The notes below the pieces were generated by a model. It searched no databases. It was given only the letters and a program-made list of their open reading frames with translations, and was not told where the DNA came from. A stretch of 64,000 nucleotides of DNA from contig CAIZWN010000005.1 of NCBI GenBank assembly GCA_903936705.1, positions 59,883 through 123,882 on the forward strand, given 5' to 3'. Of the stretch, positions 1 to 9,584 are shown in pieces. The stretch comes from an uncultured Myxococcales bacterium. Lineage in GTDB: Bacteria > Myxococcota_A > UBA9042 > DTJE01. Numbering within the stretch: position 1 is the stretch's first letter; the number at the start of each line of letters is the position of its first letter. Both the position numbers and the translations under genes were made by a program.

Positions 1-598
1 GTCGCAATGCCACGAGATGCCCAAAACATCCCAACGAACGCCCCAGGTCTCTCGCCAGGGATCGCATGTAGGCGCCCTTCCCGCACGCCACTCGCAACAC
101 GAGATCCGGAGCAAGGTATTCGACCAGTTCGACCGCGTCGATACGAACCTTGCGAGGCGGCTTGACCACAGGATTACCGCGCCGCGCGTACCAGTACAGG
201 GGTTTGCCCTCGTGCTTCAACGCCGAGTAGGCCGGCGCCTCCTGATCTATATCTCCGACAAACGGCGACAAAGCCTCGCGAATCCCGGCCTGGCTTGGCA
301 ACGCTCCCTCGCCGCGAGCAACCACCACACCAGTCAGGTCGCAAGTGTCGGTCTCGGATCCGAATCGCACCGTCAAGACGTACTCCTTGTCGCCAGCCAG
401 CAACTCGTCCGCCTCGCGCGTGAACTCGCGTCCTACAAGCACTGGCAGCAGGCCGGTGGCGAAGGGGTCGAGGGTGCCACCATGGCCGGTGCGGCGTATT
501 CCGGTAACTCGACGAAGGATATCGACGACCCGCGCCGAGGATATTCCGGCGGGCTTGTCCACGATGATCACGCCGGGACCTGGCTCGAACGCGTCCAT
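1..598 (-). CDS. truB: tRNA pseudouridine(55) synthase TruB (partial, C-terminus off the window)
   Basis: TruB makes pseudouridine 55 in the T-loop of tRNAs. The first 199 residues are present. GGTLDP, which holds the catalytic Asp, lies near residues 40-45, and the VIIVDKPAGISSA start and YMRSLARDLG segment fit the family. The ATG at 596-598 begins MDAFEPGPG; an earlier ATG overlapping the rbfA stop closes after six codons. It is the last visible gene of the nusA-infB operon, 25 bp after rbfA. The C-terminal part is lost at the window edge, so any PUA domain cannot be judged. Confidence 0.93.
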   Translation of the reverse strand, partial: MDAFEPGPGVIIVDKPAGISSARVVDILRRVTGIRRTGHGGTLDPFATGLLPVLVGREFTREADELLAGDKEYVLTVRFGSETDTCDLTGVVVARGEGALPSQAGIREALSPFVGDIDQEAPAYSALKHEGKPLYWYARRGNPVVKPPRKVRIDAVELVEYLAPDLVLRVACGKGAYMRSLARDLGRSLGCFGHLVALR

Positions 599-623
599 CT
601 GGCGTCCTATGGGCGAATCCTGG

Positions 624-995
624 TCATTCCTGACCGGAATCCTTTGCCGGTGGCGGAAGGGTGCGCATCAACTCCTCGACACGGGCAGCCTGGTCCTGCA
701 GCTCGTCGTAATGGAATTCCAGCCTGGGAGTCCGCAAAAGCCTGACCCGACGAGACAGTTCACGGCGCAGGAACGACGAACACTGATCAAGTCCCGCCAG
801 CAGTTCGGCACGGCCCTGGGCATCGCTCTGGAGGGACCGGACGTACACCCGGCACAAGCCCATGTCGGCAGTTACCTTGACGCCGGTAACCACACCAAGG
901 CGAACCCTGGGGTCCCCTACCTCGCAAAGGAAAAGCGTGGCAAGCGCTGCACGAATTTCACTGGCGATCCGGTCGGTTCTCTTGAACGGTTTCAT
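624..995 (-). CDS. rbfA: 30S ribosome-binding factor A
   Basis: RbfA helps late 30S assembly and cold adaptation by binding near the 5' end of 16S rRNA. The 123-residue product has the single KH-like domain of the family: a FKRTDRIASEIRAAL start, a central GDPRV segment, and the FHYDE stretch near the C-terminus. A longer frame starts at a TTG overlapping the previous stop (1013). The ATG at 995 has GGAGG five bases upstream and is preferred. It sits between the DUF503 gene and truB in the usual nusA operon order. Confidence 0.93.
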   Translation of the reverse strand: MKPFKRTDRIASEIRAALATLFLCEVGDPRVRLGVVTGVKVTADMGLCRVYVRSLQSDAQGRAELLAGLDQCSSFLRRELSRRVRLLRTPRLEFHYDELQDQAARVEELMRTLPPPAKDSGQE

Positions 996-1009
996 TGGGG
1001 CCTCCGTCC

Positions 1010-1300
1010 TCAAAGGACGTGCAAAATCTCGATCGCATGATCGTCGATCTCTGCCAGGTACAATTCATCAATAAACACAATCACCTTGTCAATCACTGAG
1101 TTGACGAACCGATGATCGTTTCCAACAACGCAGAACCCAAGCACCGCAGACTGCCAGATATCCTGGTCGTCAACCTCGGCCATAGCCAGGTTGAACTGCT
1201 GCCGCGTCCGGGCAATGATGCGCTTGACCACACTGCGTTTGCCCTTAAGGTCGGCGTTCTCCGGTATGGACAGCGTGAGGCGACAGACTCCGACGACCAT
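1010..1300 (-). CDS. DUF503 (YlxP-like) protein
   Basis: A 96-residue DUF503 protein of the YlxP type, a small family of uncertain role often encoded between infB and rbfA, as here. The MVVGVCRLTLSIPEN start, LKGKR motif and VGNDHRFVNSVIDKV segment are characteristic. The ATG at 1300 has GAGG six bases upstream and gives the family's usual N-terminus; the longer frame adds 12 residues without such support. The stop lies just before the rbfA ribosome-binding site, so the two genes are probably translated together. A function in ribosome maturation is an inference from context only. Confidence 0.88.
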   Translation of the reverse strand: MVVGVCRLTLSIPENADLKGKRSVVKRIIARTRQQFNLAMAEVDDQDIWQSAVLGFCVVGNDHRFVNSVIDKVIVFIDELYLAEIDDHAIEILHVL

Positions 1301-1360
1301 ACTGGACCTCGGCAACGACGCACGCGCGCCCCCCAACTTGGGAGCACGCAGGACGACGCA

Positions 1361-3925
1361 TCAACCGACCGTCACCAGCGTTTCGCGGACCGTCTCGTAC
1401 TCGTAGAATTCCAGGACGTCGCCGGCCTCAACGCCTTCCCATCCGTCGATGCCAACGCCGCACTCCATGCCGGCCTTGACCTCGCGAACGTCATCCTTGA
1501 ACCGCTTGAGACTGGACAACTTGCCGGTGAACAACGTGTCCTTGCCCCGAACAACCCTGACCTCAAGAGTACGCAGGATGCGACCAGTCGTACACAACGA
1601 ACCTGCAATCTTACCGACCTTGGACACAGCGAAGACCTGCCGCACCTCGGCGCGACCGACAAGCTTGGCCACCAGTTTTGGCGTCAGCAAGCCCTCCATC
1701 GCGCGCTTCAGATCGTCGATCACGTCATAGATGATCGAGTAGCGGCGGATATCCACCTTCTCCTGCTCGGCCAGGTGCTGGGCCTTGGGATCAACCGCGA
1801 CGTTGAACCCTACGACGACTGCATTTGAGGCGATCGCCAGGTTCACATCGCTTTCCGCAACGGCGCCAACGGCACTGTGGACCACTCGCAGGGAAATCTC
1901 GGGATGCTTCAACTTGGTCACGCTGTCGACCAGCGGCCCCAGCGAGCCCTGGACGTCAGACCGCAGGATCACCTTCAATTCCTTGGTTTCGCCGGACTGC
2001 ACCTTGCTGAAGAAGTCCTCCAGCGACACACGGTTGGCCGATCCGGCCTGACGTGCCCGCTTCATCTGCTCCATCTGGAATTCGGCGACATCGCGGGCCT
2101 TCTTCTCGTCCGCCAGAACCACGAAGGCGTCGCCCGCATTCGGCACCAGGTTGAGTCCAGTAATACGCACGGGCATCGCAGGCGCAGCCGCAGTGACCAT
2201 GGTACCCTTGTCGTCGTTCATCATGCGGACGCGGCCATATGCAAGGCCGGCAACAATCGCATCACCGACTTTCAGCGTTCCGCCCGAAACCAGGACGGTT
2301 GCCACGGGCCCCAGACGCGGGTCCAGGCGCGATTCCAGCACAACGCCGCGCCCAGGCTTGTCGGGATTCGCCTTCAGTTCCAGCACCTGGGACTGCAGCA
2401 GGATCATTTCCAGCAGGTTATCGATTCCAAGATTCTGCTTGGCCGAAATCTCGCAAAAGATGTTCGGGCCGCCCCATTCCTCGGGAACCAGGCCCTCGTC
2501 GGCCAGTTCGCGACGAACACGCTCGATGTTCGCGTCGGCCTTGTCGATCTTGTTCACGGCCACGATGATTGGGGCACCGCCGTCACGGGCATGTGCAATT
2601 GCTTCCTTGGTCTGGGCCATCACGCCATCGTCGGCCGCGACCACCAGAATTACGATGTCGGTCACCTTGGCGCCACGGGCACGCATCTGGGTGAACGCCT
2701 CGTGGCCGGGTGTATCGATGAACGTGATCATTTCGCCGCCAGCGGTCTTGACCTGGTAGGCGCCGATATGCTGCGTGATGCCGCCAGCCTCGTGCTCGGC
2801 AACGTTGGCAGAACGGATGCGGTCCAGCAGCGTCGTCTTGCCGTGGTCGACGTGTCCCATGATCGTGACAACCGGTGGCCGTGGCTTCAGTTCCAGGTCC
2901 GCGTCTGCCAGTTCCTTTAGGTAGACAGCCGGATCAAAGCCCACCTTTTCGAGGGTGAATCCGTACTCGGATGCCATCAGCGTGGCAGTATCCAGGTCCA
3001 GCGCCTGGGTCATGCTGGCCATCACGCCGTTCTGCATCAGCTTCTTGATCATCTCGTTGGCCTTGATGCCCAGCGAATGCGCCAGGTCGGCCACGGTGAT
3101 CGCCTCGCCCTCCACCCGGATATTACGCTTTGTCTCCTTCGGCATCGTCAAGGTCGTCTTCATCGGACGACCACGTCGCTGCACTGTCTTGCGTCGCCGG
3201 GAGGACGGGCGCTGCTGCTGCTCGGCGCGCTCGGCCTCTTCTTCCGGTGTCGTCATGAAGGCGCGAATCGAGAATACGTCACTGCGACGGTCGTGAACCA
3301 GTCGCTTCAACTTGTTCTTCTTGTCGGGCTGCTCGGCAAGCTGCTTCAATGCCTCGCGCTGAGCAGGCTCGGCAGGCCGGGCCGTTACCACAGGGGGCTT
3401 CGCAGCAGCAACAGGCTCCACGGGCGCAGGCGGCTTCGGGACATCGGGCACCGACGCCACCGGGGTTGCAACCACAGGCTGAACGACAACAGGCGTGACC
3501 GCGGCCGCAACCTGCTCGACAGGCGGCTCAACGACGGACGGTTCGCTATCAGTTCCGACCGCTGCCGGCGGCTCGGCTTCCGTAACCAATTCGGCAGGCG
3601 CCACCGACAGCTCGGTCAGCGACTCGACCAGGACAGCGGCTTCGTCCTGTGCACCGGCGACCGAAGACGCCGGTTTGCCCGCAGGCGCAGCAGAGCCTGA
3701 CGACTCGCCGGCACGACGCCGAACTACCCGCCCGCCTTCCATCTTCTTGACCTGGACCTCGCCGGCCCTCGGGGTCTCGAACAGCTTGCGGGCCTTGTCC
3801 TCCTGCTCCTTGGTCATCTGGGCGAGGTGGTCCTTCACCTCAATGCCCGACTCCCGCAGGCGCTGAAGCACCTGCTTGGATTCGACTCCCAGCTCCTTGG
3901 CCAGTTCGTAGACACGCTTGCTCAT
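1361..3925 (-). CDS. infB: Translation initiation factor IF-2
   Basis: The IF-2 GTPase brings fMet-tRNA to the 30S subunit and promotes subunit joining. The 854-residue product has an N-terminal IF2_N domain (about 1-50), a long Ala/Pro/Val/Glu-rich linker (about 60-190), a second IF2_N domain (about 275-345) and a G domain from about 350. Visible G motifs are GHVDHGKTT (about 356), DTPGHEAF, NKID and SAK, followed by the C-terminal beta-barrel and tRNA-binding domains. The ATG at 3925 (MSKRVYELAKELG) follows a GAGGGG site and is preferred to a start eight codons upstream. ylxR ends 10 bp before it. Confidence 0.97.
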   Translation of the reverse strand: MSKRVYELAKELGVESKQVLQRLRESGIEVKDHLAQMTKEQEDKARKLFETPRAGEVQVKKMEGGRVVRRRAGESSGSAAPAGKPASSVAGAQDEAAVLVESLTELSVAPAELVTEAEPPAAVGTDSEPSVVEPPVEQVAAAVTPVVVQPVVATPVASVPDVPKPPAPVEPVAAAKPPVVTARPAEPAQREALKQLAEQPDKKNKLKRLVHDRRSDVFSIRAFMTTPEEEAERAEQQQRPSSRRRKTVQRRGRPMKTTLTMPKETKRNIRVEGEAITVADLAHSLGIKANEMIKKLMQNGVMASMTQALDLDTATLMASEYGFTLEKVGFDPAVYLKELADADLELKPRPPVVTIMGHVDHGKTTLLDRIRSANVAEHEAGGITQHIGAYQVKTAGGEMITFIDTPGHEAFTQMRARGAKVTDIVILVVAADDGVMAQTKEAIAHARDGGAPIIVAVNKIDKADANIERVRRELADEGLVPEEWGGPNIFCEISAKQNLGIDNLLEMILLQSQVLELKANPDKPGRGVVLESRLDPRLGPVATVLVSGGTLKVGDAIVAGLAYGRVRMMNDDKGTMVTAAAPAMPVRITGLNLVPNAGDAFVVLADEKKARDVAEFQMEQMKRARQAGSANRVSLEDFFSKVQSGETKELKVILRSDVQGSLGPLVDSVTKLKHPEISLRVVHSAVGAVAESDVNLAIASNAVVVGFNVAVDPKAQHLAEQEKVDIRRYSIIYDVIDDLKRAMEGLLTPKLVAKLVGRAEVRQVFAVSKVGKIAGSLCTTGRILRTLEVRVVRGKDTLFTGKLSSLKRFKDDVREVKAGMECGVGIDGWEGVEAGDVLEFYEYETVRETLVTVG

Positions 3926-3935
3926 CGGGCCCCCC

Positions 3936-4205
3936 TCACGTACCGGCATCGAGGATCCGCTCGGCCCACGCCGTGCCGCTCCCCGGTTGTCTCAGAGCCC
4001 TCGGGATCGACCCGCGGGCCAGGGCACGCTTCACACAATTCGCACCGGAGCAGAGATAGGCTCCCCTGCCCCCAAATCGCCGCTCCCGGTCGACGACGAT
4101 CCCGTCGCTCGGCAACGCTGCCAATCGAATCAGTTCAGCCTGGGGGCGCTGCTTGCCGCACCCCACGCATCGACGCAACGGAACGTGACGGGGTTCACCC
4201 GTCAT
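3936..4205 (-). CDS. ylxR: YlxR/RnpM family RNA-binding protein (DUF448)
   Basis: An 89-residue DUF448 protein. The family binds RNA and has been linked to RNase P modulation in Bacillus. The RRCVGCGK motif near residue 12 and the GGRGAYLC motif near residue 46 are intact. The ATG overlaps the nusA stop in an ATGA junction and infB starts 10 bp downstream, so the gene lies between two translation/transcription factors as is common. Confidence 0.92.
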   Translation of the reverse strand: MTGEPRHVPLRRCVGCGKQRPQAELIRLAALPSDGIVVDRERRFGGRGAYLCSGANCVKRALARGSIPRALRQPGSGTAWAERILDAGT

Positions 4206-5707
4206 TCCTCCGGAACCTTCACTGAAGGCTCGGATTCGGGTTGCTCCGAAGTCTGCTGAGCAACGGTTGTCTCGGGCTGCGCCTCCGTGGAAACCTCGGC
4301 CACTGGCGCCTCGGCAACCGGTACGGGGGCCGGCGGCGCAACAACGCCGGCAGCGGACGCAACCGCTGCAGCAACAGCCTCGGTCTTCAACTTCTGCTTC
4401 AACTCGTAGGAGACCTGCTGGATTCCCTGGGCCATCAGAAGACTGATCCCTGGAATCGCGGCAAGTTCAACCTCGTCGGCGTTCAGAAGGTTGTCCGGGG
4501 AGTGGTAGCCCAGCTTGAACAGGTACTCGACCATGCTCTCGTCAAGCCCCTCTACCCTCGCCAGATCCACCTTCAGGCGGGCCTTCATCTCCTGGATCCG
4601 ACTTTCGCCATGAATCTCGATGTTCCAGCCCAATAGCTTGCTGGCAAGCTTGACGTTCTGTCCTCGACGGCCAATGGCCAGCGACAACTGGTCGTCGCCC
4701 ACGATCAACTCGATCTGGTGATTGTTCTCGTCGATCAAGACCCGCTGCACCTGGGCCGGAGCAATCGCGCTGCACACATAGCGAGCCAGATCGATCGAGT
4801 ACGGAATGATGTCGATCTTCTCGCCACGCAGTTCCTGCACGACCGCCTGAACGCGCGACCCCTTCATGCCAACGCAGGCGCCCACCGGATCAACGTCGCT
4901 GTCCGTGGACGTCACGGCAAGCTTCGTACGTTCGCCGGGCTCGCGGGCAACAGCCTGAATCTTGACGATGGCTTCGTAGATCTCGGGCACTTCCTTCTCG
5001 AACAGCTTGACCACGAACCGCGGGTCGGTTCGCGACAGAATCACCTGGTGGCCCTTGGGCTCGCGAGTGACGTCCTTGACGTACGCCTGAACGCGATCTC
5101 CAGCACGATACGACTCGCGGGGGCACTGTTCCTTGAAGGGCAGGATGGCCTCGGCCTTGCCCAGATCAACGATGACGTTGCCCTTCTCGAACCGCCGCGC
5201 AACACCAGTCACCAATTCGCCTTTGCGGTCCTTGTATTCGTTGAAAATGATGGTGCGCTCGGCCTCCTGGACCTTCTGCAAGACCACGTGCTTGGCCGTC
5301 TGGGCGGCGATGCGCCCGAATGCCTTGCGGTACGTCTGCAACTGCAGGATATCGCCGTACTTCATGTCCTCTTCCCGAGCCTTGTCCTTGTCGCCCTCGA
5401 GATAGAAGATCTGGAAGCCCAGTTCGTCCCCGGGCTGCGCCTCGGGATCGACCTTGGCAGCATCGTCCATGTTCAGCTCGACCATCGGATTTTCGACGAC
5501 CTCGCTGACCTTCATATACTGGAAGAGTTCAACCTGGCCGCCATCTGGACTGAAGGCTGCTTCCAGGGATCGCTCCTCGCCGAAGACCTTCTTCGCCGCC
5601 TTGAGAATGGCTTCCTCGAGGGCCTCGATGAAGACCTCCCTTGGAATACCTTTTTCGCGGCTTACGAGGTCTATTACCTCGGACCAGTTCGGGCTATCGG
5701 CGGGCAT
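4202..5707 (-). CDS. nusA: Transcription termination/antitermination factor NusA
   Basis: NusA binds RNA polymerase and nascent RNA and modulates pausing, termination and antitermination. The 501-residue product has the N-terminal polymerase-binding domain (1 to about 130), an S1 domain (about 135-200), two KH domains (DPVGACVGMKG; LSLAIGRRGQNVKLA) and a helix-hairpin-helix segment near 375-430. A low-complexity Ala/Pro/Glu tail of about 60 residues follows. The ATG at 5707 has GGAGG five bases upstream; the frame also allows a TTG one codon earlier. rimP, the usual upstream neighbour, is not present: der ends 190 bp upstream. Confidence 0.97.
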   Translation of the reverse strand: MPADSPNWSEVIDLVSREKGIPREVFIEALEEAILKAAKKVFGEERSLEAAFSPDGGQVELFQYMKVSEVVENPMVELNMDDAAKVDPEAQPGDELGFQIFYLEGDKDKAREEDMKYGDILQLQTYRKAFGRIAAQTAKHVVLQKVQEAERTIIFNEYKDRKGELVTGVARRFEKGNVIVDLGKAEAILPFKEQCPRESYRAGDRVQAYVKDVTREPKGHQVILSRTDPRFVVKLFEKEVPEIYEAIVKIQAVAREPGERTKLAVTSTDSDVDPVGACVGMKGSRVQAVVQELRGEKIDIIPYSIDLARYVCSAIAPAQVQRVLIDENNHQIELIVGDDQLSLAIGRRGQNVKLASKLLGWNIEIHGESRIQEMKARLKVDLARVEGLDESMVEYLFKLGYHSPDNLLNADEVELAAIPGISLLMAQGIQQVSYELKQKLKTEAVAAAVASAAGVVAPPAPVPVAEAPVAEVSTEAQPETTVAQQTSEQPESEPSVKVPEE

Positions 5708-5838
5708 CAACTCCTCCGTTTCCAGCGTACGTCCCCTGTTCCGGAGCCTCGCGTTCCCAGCCGCACGGTCCAGCCTTGTCGCGGGAAACGAAAGGAGGGG
5801 TGCGGCCGGCAGAAGAACCGGCCACCAGGGTCGCGGTA

Positions 5839-5867
5839 CTTGTACTCCATGTCCTGACTAATTGCAA
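5839..5867 (-). promoter_or_regulatory. Weak candidate promoter for the nusA operon
   Basis: On the minus strand TTGCAA (5862-5867) is separated by 17 bp from TACAAG (5839-5844), each matching the sigma70 hexamers at four of six positions. A GGCCGG/CCGGCC inverted repeat lies between it and the nusA start. The position suits the operon's first gene, but the match is weak and unsupported by anything else. Confidence 0.3.
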
Positions 5868-5878
5868 GAGGGAACGGC

Positions 5879-5891
5879 GCCCGAATCGGGC
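5879..5891 (-). terminator. Short hairpin directly after der
   Basis: GCCCG-ATT-CGGGC forms a five-pair hairpin a few bases after the der stop codon on the minus strand. It is followed by only a weakly T-rich stretch, so it may slow or partly end transcription before nusA rather than act as a full intrinsic terminator. Confidence 0.3.
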
Positions 5892-5897
5892 CAGATC

Positions 5898-7214
5898 CTA
5901 TTTCGGCACAAGAATCACTGGAACTCCCTCGAAGTCGTATCTGCTGCGGAACTCGCGCTGCAGGAACCGCAGGTAATTAGCTGGCACATCGGCGGTTCCG
6001 CCCTTGAAGAGCAGTATGGTCGGAGGATTCACCTGCACCTGTACAAGATACCGAATCCGCACCGATTTCGAGCCGGCCACGTGGGGGGGGTGGGTCTGGA
6101 CCACCTGTTCATAGAAACGGTTCAACTCGGACGTCGCGATCCGGAAGAACAGGTTCCTGTGGACCCGATCGACAATCGGGAGGAACTTCTTGACGTTCAA
6201 TCCATTCAATGCCGATGTATTAAGGCGCGGCGCAAATCCGAAGAACGTTGATTCGTCGTCAAGGGCCCGCCGGGTCTCCTCGATCTTCTCGCCACGCAGG
6301 AGGTCCCATTTATTGGCAATCACCACCAATCCACGCCCCCGGTCCAGGACCAGCGCTGCCAGCTTCTTGTCCTGATCGGTCAGTCCCTCCGAGGCGTCGA
6401 TGACCAACGTGACGATATGGGCGCGCTCGATTGCCTGGATTGTTCGGGCGACGCTCATTCGCTCGAGTCCGGCTTCCACATTCTTTCGGCGCCTGATACC
6501 AGCCGTATCGATCAGCAAGTAGTCGCGCCCGCCAACCTGGAACGGGGTGTCAATCGCGTCGCGCGTGGTCCCGGCAACATCGCTGGTCAGGTAGCGCTCC
6601 TCCCCCAGCAGCGCATTCGCAAAAGTCGACTTGCCCACATTCGGACGGCCCACTATCGCAATCTTGCACGGGCCCACAGCCTCCTGATCAAGTTCGTCGT
6701 CCGCAAGTGCAGGGGCATCCAAGTCAACCAGCATGTGATCAAGCAACTCGGCAACGCCACTGCCCCGTTCGGCAGTCATCGGGAACAACTCGGCCATCCC
6801 AAGCCTGTAGAAATCGGCGACCTGCGGGTCGAGCGACGGCTTGTCCACCTTGTTGACCGCAACGTACACACGACGACTGCTGCGGCGCAGCATTTCCCAG
6901 ATGACCTCGTCGGTCCCGGTCAACCCCTCGCGGCAGTCCAGGACAAAGACCAGCGCATCAGCCTCTTCCAGCGCCAGTTCGACCTGGATTTTCATCAGCG
7001 ACAGCATGCCTTCGGTCGCCTCGGGGTCGAATCCGCCAGTGTCCACCAGGACGAATGCGCGTCCGCAGTGGTCGGATTCCGCGTAGTGACGATCGCGGGT
7101 CACTCCCGGAAAGTCGTTTACTATCGCCTCGCGTCGCCCAAGAATTCGATTGAACAACGTTGACTTGCCCACATTTGGGCGACCAACCAGCGCAATGATC
7201 GGTTTCCTCGACAT
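5898..7214 (-). CDS. der: Ribosome biogenesis GTPase Der (EngA)
   Basis: Der is an essential GTPase with two tandem G domains that acts in 50S assembly. The 438-residue product carries GRPNVGKST near residue 10 and again near 188, with DTGG/DTAG G3 motifs and NKVD/NKWD G4 motifs. A C-terminal KH-like domain ends in DFEGVPVILVPK. The ATG at 7214 starts directly before the first G domain and has GGAGG three bases upstream; a longer TTG-started frame is unlikely. It lies upstream of nusA on the same strand across a 190-bp gap. Confidence 0.96.
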   Translation of the reverse strand: MSRKPIIALVGRPNVGKSTLFNRILGRREAIVNDFPGVTRDRHYAESDHCGRAFVLVDTGGFDPEATEGMLSLMKIQVELALEEADALVFVLDCREGLTGTDEVIWEMLRRSSRRVYVAVNKVDKPSLDPQVADFYRLGMAELFPMTAERGSGVAELLDHMLVDLDAPALADDELDQEAVGPCKIAIVGRPNVGKSTFANALLGEERYLTSDVAGTTRDAIDTPFQVGGRDYLLIDTAGIRRRKNVEAGLERMSVARTIQAIERAHIVTLVIDASEGLTDQDKKLAALVLDRGRGLVVIANKWDLLRGEKIEETRRALDDESTFFGFAPRLNTSALNGLNVKKFLPIVDRVHRNLFFRIATSELNRFYEQVVQTHPPHVAGSKSVRIRYLVQVQVNPPTILLFKGGTADVPANYLRFLQREFRSRYDFEGVPVILVPK

Positions 7215-7300
7215 GGTCCTCCTTGCCCCGGCCGGCCCCAAAAGGTCCCCTGGCTCGGGCGGCGGATACTACTCGACCAGCGTTACTCTTTCCAGCATCG

Positions 7301-9502
7301 TCAGGGACCCAGCGCCTCAACCATGGACGCAGCTCGTGAAGACTCATCGGTCAGACCGGCCTGATTGGCCACCCGAACAAGACTCCTCCATCCTCGCAGA
7401 TAGGACGGGTCCTCTTCGACCGAACGTCGCAGAAACAACAACGCCTCGTCCTTTGCCCCAGCATCTGCCAACAGCACACCCAGGTTGTTAAGAGTGCGTG
7501 AATCGCGAGGGTTCAGTTCAAGCGCAAGAGACGTCAGATTCACCGCCACTGCGTCCCCGCCACGACGGGCCGCAAGCACGGCAATCCCCCTCACCTGCGC
7601 ACCTAGGAAGGCTCGCGTCCACCGATCCGCGCTGTTGCCGAATGCGGCTGCCATGTTCGCCGCGCCCATGGCAGCGACAAGCGCATCATCAGATGACTTC
7701 TCATTCAAGACGAAGGCAGGGAAGTCAGGTTCCAGATGGCCCAGAATGGCCCCATCAACCCGAGACTCGCCGGTCTCGACGCGTACCGGCCCTCTCCTGG
7801 ACGCCAGGTCAACCGCACGCACCAGCGAATCCTCGGGACTCTCACCAGCAGATTCGAAAGGCGCGTCATTTACCGCGGCCCACAGCCCCTCCTCGCCCGG
7901 ACGACCGCCGTGCGCCTGGAGAATCCGGCTGACGTATCTTCTGTCCGACAGGTGCTGTTTTACCAGGCACAACACATCAGGCCGCGCCCCTTCCACAACC
8001 TGCATTCCCGCAAGCATTGCAGAAAGGTCGTCCGAGGCCGTCAGCACCGTGGTTCCGGGTGCCAGTCCGGCCAGGAATGAAGAAGCGATTTCACGCGGGG
8101 CATTGACGATTGTCATGTCGCGATCAGCAGTGGCAAACGCGCCTTGCATCAAGGGAAACCCGAAACCCAGGACAACCGCTACCGGAACCCACGACCTGTA
8201 TCCCCGTCGTATGAGTTCGCGAGCGATCGCGACAATTCCCAGTGACGACAGCACGCCAAGGGCCACCGTAGCTGGAACAAGCACTTGCAGGTCCAGGATG
8301 CCCATCGGGTTGATCCGTGTGGCAAACAACAAGTCGCCAACCAGCACACCAAGAAGAACCACGCCGGACAAGGTGTCCCGTCCCAGGACCCACACGAGAC
8401 CTATTGCCGCCAACGGCCACACCGCCAGCGTTCCCTGGGCCAGTGTTCCCATGACCATTCGCAGGTTGGCCTGGAAGAGGACCCATGACATGGAACCTAT
8501 CTGACCAGAAAATGACCGGCGAATGCGCGCCCCCGTCAAATGGTCCAGCACCGCCCAGGCCGAGGATGGGTCTCCCCAGTTCATCACCGGGTCGCGGGAG
8601 GCGGCCACCGGCAAGTAAAGTATCACCAGCAATCCCAGGATAGCCGCCAGCACAATTGCAGGAATGGCCCGCCAAAGCGACGGCCGCCGATTCACCGTCA
8701 CCAGAACTACCAGCAGCATCGCGGCGCCGGAATGGGCCAACCAGGTAATGTGGCCTCCTCCTCCCAAGCCTGCAAGGAAGGCCCCAAGCACCAGGAACCT
8801 GGCATCCATGCGCCTGGCGCCTGCCAGCAGACAACAAATCGACGCCGTCATGCCGGCCGCCGACAGTGCATACACCTCGGTCGTTGTCCCGTGAAGCCAG
8901 GTGGTAGGGCTGGCCACCAGAACCACCGGTGCCGCGAGGGCGGCAATGGCAACCAGGCCCGAATCAACCGCCCCCGGTTTCGATGCCACCTCACGGGCAA
9001 GCGCCCACGCCGCTGCAGCAGTCATTCCCAACATCAACGCGGAAAGAATGTTCATACGGAAGAATGCATCGCCCGCTGGGATCAGACCCATGGCTCGCCC
9101 CAGCATGCAGAAGACACCGAAACCGGTTGGATGTGCCACACCCAAAGTCAGCGCGGCCGACGCCAGCTCGCCAGCATCCTTCACGAACAGTCCTGGCGCC
9201 GCCAGCGCGATGCACAGGACGGCCACTCCAGCCCCCGCCAAGACCCCCGGGATGGCACCCCATGAACCCGGCGCGAACGTCTTTGCCAGCATCGCACTCG
9301 GCACGACTGGAATCGAAGTCGAATCTCGCCGACGACGCGCGACCACCGCCACACGCCACCCTCCGATGCCCGTGGCCAGTGCCGCACCAATCAGCAGGGC
9401 TGCAGCCGCAGCTGGGAACAGAACAATCCCCATCATCGAGACACCCAGGATTCCGACCAGGGAAAACAGGACTCGAAGTGGAAGGTTTGAAAACGGCTTC
9501 AT
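7301..9502 (-). CDS. DUF2723 multispanning membrane protein with C-terminal TPR
   Basis: A 733-residue inner-membrane protein with about 12-13 hydrophobic segments in the first 420 residues. The segment around LFVKDAGELASAALTLGVAHPTGF has the Asp-Gly-Glu and HPTG signatures of DUF2723, a family resembling protein O-mannosyltransferases (GT-C fold). The last 100 residues contain a TPR pair (ALELNPRDSRTLNNLGVLLA). Transfer of a lipid-linked sugar to a secreted protein is a family-level inference; the substrate cannot be told. The ATG at 9502 has GAGGGG three bases upstream. It follows the kelch lipoprotein gene by 82 bp. Confidence 0.75.
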   Translation of the reverse strand: MKPFSNLPLRVLFSLVGILGVSMMGIVLFPAAAAALLIGAALATGIGGWRVAVVARRRRDSTSIPVVPSAMLAKTFAPGSWGAIPGVLAGAGVAVLCIALAAPGLFVKDAGELASAALTLGVAHPTGFGVFCMLGRAMGLIPAGDAFFRMNILSALMLGMTAAAAWALAREVASKPGAVDSGLVAIAALAAPVVLVASPTTWLHGTTTEVYALSAAGMTASICCLLAGARRMDARFLVLGAFLAGLGGGGHITWLAHSGAAMLLVVLVTVNRRPSLWRAIPAIVLAAILGLLVILYLPVAASRDPVMNWGDPSSAWAVLDHLTGARIRRSFSGQIGSMSWVLFQANLRMVMGTLAQGTLAVWPLAAIGLVWVLGRDTLSGVVLLGVLVGDLLFATRINPMGILDLQVLVPATVALGVLSSLGIVAIARELIRRGYRSWVPVAVVLGFGFPLMQGAFATADRDMTIVNAPREIASSFLAGLAPGTTVLTASDDLSAMLAGMQVVEGARPDVLCLVKQHLSDRRYVSRILQAHGGRPGEEGLWAAVNDAPFESAGESPEDSLVRAVDLASRRGPVRVETGESRVDGAILGHLEPDFPAFVLNEKSSDDALVAAMGAANMAAAFGNSADRWTRAFLGAQVRGIAVLAARRGGDAVAVNLTSLALELNPRDSRTLNNLGVLLADAGAKDEALLFLRRSVEEDPSYLRGWRSLVRVANQAGLTDESSRAASMVEALGP

Positions 9503-9584
9503 TCTCCCCTCGAACAACCCATAACCGGAATTCCGGGGAGGTACCAGCACTACTCGGGCTATTCGACGAGCAGAACACCTGGCA

